Made by a program: the position numbers and the translations under genes | The notes under the pieces: generated by a model | Database searches by the model: none | What the model saw: only the letters and a program-made list of their open reading frames with translations | Told to the model about the DNA's origin: nothing | NCBI RefSeq assembly: GCF_020026305.1 | Contig: NZ_CP075691.1 | Location: 434,001-498,000, forward strand | Source: Streptomyces sp. 135 | GTDB lineage: Bacteria > Actinomycetota > Actinomycetes > Streptomycetales > Streptomycetaceae | Reading direction: 5' to 3' | Length of the DNA stretch: 64,000 bases | Part shown: positions 58,485 to 64,000 of the stretch, one piece after another | Numbering within the stretch: the first letter of the stretch is position 1 | Layout of the letters: each line of letters opens with the position of its first letter

Positions 58485-59372
58485 ATGAACCGTCTCCGCA
58501 TCGGCCTCGTGGGCACGGGCCCCTGGGCCACCGCCACGCATGCCCCTGCCCTCGCCCGGCACCCGGACATCGATCTCAGCGGTGTGTGGGGCCGCCGTCC
58601 GGAGGCCGCGGCCACACTCGCCTCCGCCCACGGGACGACGGCGTACGCGGACGTCGACGAACTGTTCGCGGCCAGTGACGCCGTGGCCTTCGCGGTCCCG
58701 CCCGACGTGCAGGCGCCGCTGGCCGTGCGCGCCGCGGCGGCGGGCTGCCACCTGCTCCTCGACAAGCCGGTGGCCACGACGCCGGACGCCGCACGCGACC
58801 TGGTCCGGGCGGTCGAGCGCGCCGAAGTGGCGTCCGTGGTCTTCTTCACGCTGCGCTTCGCCACCCTCAGCTCGGCCTGGGTGGCCGAACAGGCCACCGT
58901 CGGCGGCTGGTTCACCGGCCGCGCCGACTGGTACGGCTCCTTCTACACCCCGGACGGAACCGCCCCGTTCTCCTCCCCGTGGCGCGCGAGCCGCGGTGGC
59001 CTGTGGGACGTGGGACCGCACGCCCTGTCGATGCTGCTGCCGATCCTCGGCGACGTGAGCGACGTGACGGCCGCTCCGGGGCCCGGCGACACGGCCCACC
59101 TGATCCTGCGTCACACGAGCGGCGCCTCCAGCACGGCGGCGTTGAGCCTGACGGCGCCGGCCAAGGGCTCGGGCCTGGCCGTTGAGCTGCGCGGCGAGAA
59201 CGGCATCGCCGTACTGCCGCCGTGGGAGGGCGCCGACGAGGCCTTCGACACCGCGATCGACGAACTCGTCACGGCCGTGCGCACCGGCACGGCCCACCCT
59301 TGCGACGTCCGGTTCGGGCTGCGGGTCACGGAGATCCTGGCGCGGGCCGAGGAACGGATAAGGGCCGCGTGA
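58485..59372 (+). CDS. Gfo/Idh/MocA family oxidoreductase
   Basis: NAD(P)-dependent enzyme of 295 residues. Rossmann motif LRIGLVGTGPWATATHAPAL, then the family Glu/Asp-Lys-Pro signature as LLLDKPVATTPDAARDL, with Lys as the catalytic base region; a C-terminal beta-sheet domain follows, including GGLWDVGPHALSMLLP. Such enzymes oxidise or reduce sugars, inositols or amino sugars. It is shorter than most members (about 330-390). ATG at 58485 starts exactly at the family beginning. No partner gene reveals the substrate. Confidence 0.9.
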   Translation: MNRLRIGLVGTGPWATATHAPALARHPDIDLSGVWGRRPEAAATLASAHGTTAYADVDELFAASDAVAFAVPPDVQAPLAVRAAAAGCHLLLDKPVATTPDAARDLVRAVERAEVASVVFFTLRFATLSSAWVAEQATVGGWFTGRADWYGSFYTPDGTAPFSSPWRASRGGLWDVGPHALSMLLPILGDVSDVTAAPGPGDTAHLILRHTSGASSTAALSLTAPAKGSGLAVELRGENGIAVLPPWEGADEAFDTAIDELVTAVRTGTAHPCDVRFGLRVTEILARAEERIRAA

Positions 59373-59806
59373 CGTGGCCGGGGACAACCACGGGCGGTCG
59401 GTACCGTGGCCGCTACGTAATGGCGAGTGACGGCACCGACCGCAGCCGGTGGACCCATGAAACCGGACCTGGAAGAAGGTCCACGCGGTCCGGCGTTGCC
59501 CTGTTTCCGACCACACGGATCAGAATACGAACAACCGTCCCACGCGCTTCCCACGTCGGCCCGATGGGCCTAGGGGGTACCCAATGCCGGGGAATTTCAG
59601 CCATTCTCAAGCTCCCCGGACAAGATGCCCCACAGTTGTGCCCGCGCACCCGCCGACGATCAAACTCGCAGGTCGGCGAGGTCGCGCACACCATGATGCC
59701 GCAGCGGCTGATCGTTTTCTTCGGGCAATGTTTACTACCAAAGAAGATGTGAATATTTAGACTGATCACGCTCCAACTCGGCGTGTACCAAGAGGGATTA
59801 CCCACC
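59373..59806. other. 434-bp intergenic region, promoter of the MmyB-like gene
   Basis: No supported gene. Small dyads include GGACCT/AGGTCC (59466-59482) and GGCCC-GAT-GGGCC (59560-59572). From about 59708 the sequence becomes strikingly AT-rich (ATGTTTACTACCAAAGAAG and GAATATTTAGACTG), probably the promoter of the next gene. Confidence 0.5.
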
Positions 59807-60628
59807 ATGAACAAGACGGCGCTCCGCGCTCTGCTCCGCGAACGACGCGCCCTCATTGCCCCCGAATCGCACGGCTTCTCGCGGCCGAGCGGTCAGGGAC
59901 GGCGGGCTCCCGGCCTGTCACAGCACCAGGTCGATCAGTTGCTGCACCGCACCTTCGGGACGTACCACCGTCTCGAATCCGGCAATTACCCCAATCCGCC
60001 GGCGGCATTGCTCCGTGACGTCGCGCGCCTCTTCGGGCTCAATGAGCAGGAGTGGGTCTCCCTCAATCGCTACGCGCTCTTGCAGGACCCGCCGGGACCG
60101 CTGCATCTGTCGTCCGGCAAAGAGATCCCCGGGGTGTGGCAGGAGGCAGTCGACGGCATATCCCATATGGCTTATGTCACCGACGCCTCATGGGACATGC
60201 TCGCCTACAACGAACCACTGGCCGCCATGTTCCCCGCCGGCAATGTCCCCTCCAATGTGATGCGCTGGATGGTGCTCGACCCCGACGGTCGCCGGGCGCT
60301 CATGGACTGGCACTCGGCCTGGGCGCCCATGGTCCTCCCCCAGCTGCGGGCCGCGCTCGCCTCCAGGCCCGACGACGACACCCTCCTCCAGATCGAGAAG
60401 GAGGTACTCGCGGAGCCCGACACGGCCGAGCTCTACCGCACCGGCGTCTCCTATCCCCACCCGGACGGCGACGAACGCCCCCTGATGCACCCCCAACTGG
60501 GGCCGGGCTGGGTCACCATGTGCACGGCACAGCCCATGACGGCGCCCGGGGCGCGCCTGATGATCCTGGTGTACCACCCGGGTGAGCTCCGCTCCCATGA
60601 GCGCGCGCCGATGCTCCGCGCGCTCTGA
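59807..60628 (+). CDS. XRE-type regulator with MmyB-like ligand-binding domain
   Basis: Regulator of 273 residues. An N-terminal helix-turn-helix (about 8-80: LRALLRERRALIAPESHGF, LSQHQVDQLLHRTFGTYHRL, ending LARLFGLNEQEW-like) is joined to the MmyB-like domain (about 105-265: SWDMLAYNEPLAAMF and a C-terminal PHPDGDERPLMHPQLGPGW), a PAS-like fold thought to bind fatty-acid-like ligands. Related MmyB controls methylenomycin genes. ATG at 59807 with AGAGGG upstream. It lies 114 bp before a type III polyketide synthase on the same strand, so control of that gene is plausible. Confidence 0.87.
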   Translation: MNKTALRALLRERRALIAPESHGFSRPSGQGRRAPGLSQHQVDQLLHRTFGTYHRLESGNYPNPPAALLRDVARLFGLNEQEWVSLNRYALLQDPPGPLHLSSGKEIPGVWQEAVDGISHMAYVTDASWDMLAYNEPLAAMFPAGNVPSNVMRWMVLDPDGRRALMDWHSAWAPMVLPQLRAALASRPDDDTLLQIEKEVLAEPDTAELYRTGVSYPHPDGDERPLMHPQLGPGWVTMCTAQPMTAPGARLMILVYHPGELRSHERAPMLRAL

Positions 60629-60742
60629 CGGCTCGCCCTTCCCACAGGGCTTCCACTCACGTTCGAAGGAAGACGGGTCCGTGACGGTGAAGTACGTTGT
60701 GCCGCACCCGAACGTCCTTCCGAGCCCTGTGGGAGCCGCCTC

Positions 60743-61783
60743 ATGCCCGCTCATGTCTCCAGACCCCGGACCGTCGTCGGTGACCACAAGGTCACCACGT
60801 CGGAGATCGCCGAGGACATAAGCGCTCACCACTCCGGTCATCCCCGGCTCCGCGCGATCCTCCGTGTCGTGGAGAACTGCGGGGTGCGCACCCGCAACTT
60901 CACCCGCCCTCTCGACGCCCCGACGGTGTCCGGCACGGCCGACATCGGTGAGCGCGCCCGTGCCGCGTTCGCCGACGCCCTCACCATGGCCGAACGCGCC
61001 GCCCTCGCCGCCCTGGACGGCGCGGGCCTCGACGCGCACGACATCGACGCGATCGTCACCACGCACAGCACCGGCTGGGCCGTCCCGAACCTCGACGTCC
61101 ACCTCATCGCACGGCTCGGACTGCGCCCGACGGTCCGGCGCATCGCGTTGACGACGCTGGCCTGCCCGGGCGGCACGCATTGCCTGATGCGCGCCGCCGA
61201 ACTGGTCGCCGCGCGGCCCGGCAGCAAGGTTCTCGTGGTGGCGGCGGAGGTCATCTCCAGCGTCTACCACCACTCCGACACCGGCATCGAATCGATGATC
61301 TACAAGGCCCTCTTCGGGGACTCCGCAGCCGCCGCGGTCGTCTCCGACACCCCGCTGGGCCCCGGGCTCGTGATCGACGACTCCTTCGAGTACGTGCTGC
61401 CGGACAGCCTCGACCGGCAGCGTGGCCGGATCTCTCCGGACGGGTTCCACTTCGACTCGACCAAGCAGGCCCTGACCGCGGCCGACGACGTACTGCCCGC
61501 GCTCGCCGACTGGGTCGGCCCGGAGCACGTCGACTTCGCCGTCATCCACCCCGGCAGCCTGCGCATCATCCAGGACACCGCCGCCCTCCTCGGCCTCGAC
61601 TCCCATGCGGCGCGGCACTCCACGGACACCCTCGCCGACGACGGGAATCTCGGCGGGGTGAGCATCCTGCGTGTCCTGGAGCGCACGCACGGAGGGCCAC
61701 CCGCCGACGGCGCGCGCGGCATCACCGTGGCGTTCGGGCCCGGCTTCTCCATGGCGGCGCTGCGCTGCCGCTGGCAGTCCTGA
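60743..61783 (+). CDS. Type III polyketide synthase (chalcone synthase-like)
   Basis: Condensing enzyme of 346 residues that extends an acyl-CoA with malonyl-CoA and cyclises the product to a pyrone, phenol or naphthol. The catalytic triad is Cys141 (TLACPGGTHCL), His269 (FAVIHPGSLRII) and Asn302 (DDGNLGGVS); the C-terminal GFGPG-type loop is AFGPGFSMAAL. It differs from RppA in the residues around Cys (CPGG for CAAGG) and so is probably not a plain tetrahydroxynaphthalene synthase. GGGAG precedes the ATG. No P450, methyltransferase or oxidase sits beside it, apart from the regulator upstream. Confidence 0.92.
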   Translation: MPAHVSRPRTVVGDHKVTTSEIAEDISAHHSGHPRLRAILRVVENCGVRTRNFTRPLDAPTVSGTADIGERARAAFADALTMAERAALAALDGAGLDAHDIDAIVTTHSTGWAVPNLDVHLIARLGLRPTVRRIALTTLACPGGTHCLMRAAELVAARPGSKVLVVAAEVISSVYHHSDTGIESMIYKALFGDSAAAAVVSDTPLGPGLVIDDSFEYVLPDSLDRQRGRISPDGFHFDSTKQALTAADDVLPALADWVGPEHVDFAVIHPGSLRIIQDTAALLGLDSHAARHSTDTLADDGNLGGVSILRVLERTHGGPPADGARGITVAFGPGFSMAALRCRWQS

Positions 61784-61845
61784 CCCCTGAACCGGCCCGC
61801 CGATATTCACTTGCCGCCCCGCACCGCCCCTGTTGAAGTGGCCGG

Positions 61846-62634
61846 ATGGATCACGCAGCGGTTCTGGCCGCGTACGACCAGCAGATTCGGCGCGACGCAC
61901 GGAGTGAGGGATCCGGCACGCGGCTTGAGCGGATCGGCGGCGTCGTCCGCCAGACCGGCTCGGAGCACGACTGGAACGGCGTCCTGTGGGCGGACGTCGA
62001 CGCGAGGACAGCGGACGACGTGATCGCGGAGCAGGTGCGTCACTTCACGGACGCGGGACGCGAGTTCGAGTGGAAGCTGCACTCCTACGACCGCCCCGCC
62101 GATCTGGCCGAGCGGCTCCTCGCGGCCGGCTTCGTGGCCGATCCGCTGGAGACGGTGATGGTCGCCGAGTCCGACGGCCTGCCCGCCGGGCCGGAGCTGC
62201 CCGAGGGCATCCGGCTGCTCCCGGTGACCGACGCGGCGGGCGTCGAGCTCATGGCCGAGGCGCACCTCGCGGCCTTCGGCGAGGGCGACGCCGCGCTGAG
62301 CGAGCAGCTGGCCAAGCGGGTCCTCGCCCAGCTGACGGAGACGCCGGACGAGATCGTCGCGGTCGTGGCCATGGCGGGCGAGCGCCCCGTGTGCGGCGCC
62401 CGGCTGGAGTTCCGTTCCGGCACCGACTTCGCGGGCCTGTGGGGCGGCGGCACCGCTCCCGAGTGGCGCGGCAAGGGCATCTACCGCGCCACGGTGGCCC
62501 ACCGCGCCCGGATCGCCGCCGAGCGCGGCTACCGCTACCTCCAGGTCGACGCCTCGGACGACAGCCGCCCGATCCTGGCACGGCTCGGCTTCGCCACGCT
62601 GTGCACCACGACGCCGTACGTGTACCGGCCGTGA
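61846..62634 (+). CDS. GNAT family N-acetyltransferase
   Basis: Protein of 262 residues with a divergent N-terminal half (RLERIGGVVRQTGSEHDWNG) and a C-terminal GNAT domain (about 115-260): GLWGGGTAPEWRGKGIYRAT is the acetyl-CoA motif and YRYLQVDASDDSRPILARLG the following strand and helix. The substrate is unknown. Its stop is 17 bp from the start of the short inverted-repeat element. Confidence 0.88.
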   Translation: MDHAAVLAAYDQQIRRDARSEGSGTRLERIGGVVRQTGSEHDWNGVLWADVDARTADDVIAEQVRHFTDAGREFEWKLHSYDRPADLAERLLAAGFVADPLETVMVAESDGLPAGPELPEGIRLLPVTDAAGVELMAEAHLAAFGEGDAALSEQLAKRVLAQLTETPDEIVAVVAMAGERPVCGARLEFRSGTDFAGLWGGGTAPEWRGKGIYRATVAHRARIAAERGYRYLQVDASDDSRPILARLGFATLCTTTPYVYRP

Positions 62635-62650
62635 CACGCGGGCCGGCGGC

Positions 62651-62727
62651 CTAGGGTCTGTCTGACAGTTCCCGCCTGCCTCGCGACGCCATCCGGGCGA
62701 CGACGGGAATCGTCAGACAGGCCCTAG
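62651..62727. mobile_element. Miniature inverted-repeat element, short inverted form (77 bp)
   Basis: Ends CTAGGGTCTGTCTGAC (62651-62666) and GTCAGACAGGCCCTAG (62712-62727), one mismatch. Its left 41 bp match the reverse complement of 41269-41309 (one mismatch) and its right 36 bp the reverse complement of 41101-41136, so it is the 41.1-kb element turned round and lacking 132 internal bases. The right CTAG supplies the TAG stop (62726-62724) of the acyl-CoA dehydrogenase gene. Confidence 0.9.
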
Positions 62728-63950
62728 CGGATCGGCATCCCCGACAGGGTCCTCGCGATGACCAGGCGCTGGATCTCGCTCGTGCCCTCGAAGATCGTGT
62801 AGATCGCCGCGTCCCGGTGCATCCGCTCCACCGGGTACTCACGCGTGAAGCCGTTGCCGCCGAGGATCTGCACGGCCTGGGCGGTGACCTTCTTGGCGAC
62901 CTCGCTCGCGTAGAGCTTCGACATGGAGCCCTCGGCCGACTCGAACTTCTTGCCGGTGCTCGCCATCCACGAGGCGCGCCACACCAGCAGACGCGCGGCG
63001 TCGATCTGGGTCCGCATGTCCGCCAGCTGGAAGGCGACGCCCTGGTTGTCGATGATCGGGCGGCCGAACTGCGTACGCGTCTTGGCGTACTCCAGTGCCT
63101 CCTCGTACGCGGCACGGGCCGTGCCCACCGCCATGGCACCGACCGCCGGGCGGGACGCCTCAAAGGTGGCCATCGCGGCGTTCTTCACGCGCTCGCCACC
63201 GGCCTTGGCGCGCTCCCGCGCGCGGGCGAGGCGCTCGTCGAGCTTGTCCTTGCCGCCGAGCAGGCAGTGGCCGGGGACGCGTACGTCTTCGAGGACCACC
63301 TCTGCGGTGTGCGAGGCGCGGATGCCGTGCTTCTTGAACTTCTGGCCCTGGGACAGGCCGGTCGTGTGCGGCGGGACGATGAAGGAGGCGTGCCCCTTCG
63401 AGCCGAGCTCGGGGTCGACGACCGCGACGACGACGTGGACGTTGGCTATGCCGCCATTGGTCGCCCAGGTCTTCGTGCCGTTGAGGACCCACTCGTCCTT
63501 GGCCTCGTCGTAGACGGCTCGGGTCCGCATGGCGGCCACGTCGGAGCCCGCGTCCGGCTCGGAGGAGCAGAAGGCGGCGACCTTGACGTCGTTGGCGTCG
63601 CCGTACATCTGTGGGATCCAGGTGCCGATCTGCTCCTCGGTGCCGTTGGCGAGGACGCCGACGGCGGCCAGGCCCGTGCCCATGATGGACAGGCCGATGC
63701 CCGCGTCGCCCCAGAAGATCTCCTCGGTGGCCATCGGGATGCCGAGGCCCGTGGGGTCGAAGAACTGCTGGGCGTAGAAATCGAGGGAGTAGATGCCGAG
63801 CTTGGCCGCTTCCTGGATGATGGGCCAGGGAGTCTCCTCGCGCTCGTCCCACTCCGCGGCCGCGGGACGGATCACCTCCGCGGCGAACCCGTGGAGCCAG
63901 TCCCGGACCTCCTTCTGTTCGTCGTTGAGCTCCATGGTGAACTCGGCCAT
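62724..63950 (-). CDS. Acyl-CoA dehydrogenase
   Basis: FAD enzyme of 408 residues for alpha,beta-dehydrogenation of acyl-CoA. FAD-binding VAAFCSSEPDAGSDVAAMRT and WVLNGTKTWATNGG, and the catalytic base Glu388 in YTIFEGTSEIQRLVIAR. A charged insertion (LDERLARARERAKAGGERVK, about 230-255) is seen in Streptomyces members. ATG at 63950 follows GGAGGGG. Its TAG stop is part of an inserted inverted-repeat element, so the natural C-terminus may have been a little different; the catalytic core is complete. An operator-like dyad lies upstream. Confidence 0.94.
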   Translation of the reverse strand: MAEFTMELNDEQKEVRDWLHGFAAEVIRPAAAEWDEREETPWPIIQEAAKLGIYSLDFYAQQFFDPTGLGIPMATEEIFWGDAGIGLSIMGTGLAAVGVLANGTEEQIGTWIPQMYGDANDVKVAAFCSSEPDAGSDVAAMRTRAVYDEAKDEWVLNGTKTWATNGGIANVHVVVAVVDPELGSKGHASFIVPPHTTGLSQGQKFKKHGIRASHTAEVVLEDVRVPGHCLLGGKDKLDERLARARERAKAGGERVKNAAMATFEASRPAVGAMAVGTARAAYEEALEYAKTRTQFGRPIIDNQGVAFQLADMRTQIDAARLLVWRASWMASTGKKFESAEGSMSKLYASEVAKKVTAQAVQILGGNGFTREYPVERMHRDAAIYTIFEGTSEIQRLVIARTLSGMPIR

Positions 63951-63982
63951 GACCCCTCCAGGACCTGCGATCAATTTGCGGC

Positions 63983-63997
63983 GTTACCAGCGGTAAC
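63983..63997. promoter_or_regulatory. Operator-like dyad upstream of the acyl-CoA dehydrogenase
   Basis: GTTACC-AGC-GGTAAC, with perfect 6-bp arms and a 3-bp spacer, begins 33 bp upstream of the ATG. The form is typical of TetR- or GntR-type sites and a fatty-acid-responsive regulator would make sense; none is in the window. Confidence 0.6.
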
Positions 63998-64000
63998 CAA

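Noticed and set aside
59783..59806. An earlier GTG start for the MmyB-like regulator
   Set aside because: The AGAGGG site lies between this GTG and the ATG at 59807, so the ATG is the better start.
1..64000. tRNA, rRNA or well-known riboswitch genes
   Set aside because: No cloverleaf-like segment with a plausible anticodon arm and TTCGA-type loop, and no recognised riboswitch core, was found by eye in the intergenic gaps; a covariance-model search would be the decisive test.

Overview
The window is high-GC actinobacterial DNA. The strong third-position GC bias, short intergenic gaps, GTG/TTG starts and gene set (a subtilisin-inhibitor-type secreted protein, a DUF574 methyltransferase, an ECF42 sigma factor with a DGPF partner, a UvrA-like resistance ATPase, sugar ABC importers without their own ATPase) point to a Streptomyces chromosome. 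No rRNA, tRNA, CRISPR array, prophage or intact insertion sequence was seen. About 52 genes look intact. Three more are broken, and one 51-codon gene remnant is present.

The left 19 kb is devoted to polysaccharides. First come the end of an ascorbate-type PTS operon and a minus-strand operon with two permeases, a binding lipoprotein, a GH42 beta-galactosidase and a GH30/ricin secreted endo-galactanase. A LacI regulator is divergent from this operon, and two near-identical palindromic operators lie about 50 bp from each start. This reads as a beta-1,6-galactan utilisation locus. After a secreted PGRP amidase and an SGNH esterase comes a second minus-strand locus (PL6 lyase, GH29 alpha-fucosidase, two permeases, binding lipoprotein) with its own LacI-type box but no regulator beside it. 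A D-2-hydroxyacid dehydrogenase follows on the plus strand. A third carbohydrate enzyme, a secreted pectate lyase (PL1) fused to a pectin methylesterase (CE8), stands alone at 47.9-49.9 kb.

From 19 to 29 kb lie a QorB-like reductase with a divergent HxlR regulator, an MMPL exporter, a DrrC-type UvrA paralogue, an epoxide hydrolase with a possible leader peptide, an arylamine N-acetyltransferase, a VOC protein and a methyltransferase. From 29.6 to 39 kb three genes are damaged: a methyltransferase with frameshifts, a GNAT gene broken by a perfect 103-bp tandem duplication, and a frameshifted cupin gene. Among them lie a slipin, a large secreted hydrolase, a LysR/PLP-lyase divergent pair and the protease inhibitor.

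From 39 to 64 kb come a TauD dioxygenase, a DUF574 methyltransferase, dihydrolipoamide dehydrogenase, a second MMPL protein, an MFS exporter, the ECF42 pair followed by a decayed second copy of the sigma-factor 3' end, a LysR/TauE divergent pair, asparagine synthetase, a TetR/EamA divergent pair, an oxidoreductase, an MmyB-like regulator beside a type III polyketide synthase, a GNAT protein and an acyl-CoA dehydrogenase.

The most unusual items are a miniature inverted-repeat element in two forms (209 bp at 41.1 kb; a 77-bp inverted and internally deleted form at 62.65 kb whose end supplies a neighbouring stop codon), a terminator whose left arm is the last unit of a tandem array (20.6-20.8 kb), and the partial gene duplications.
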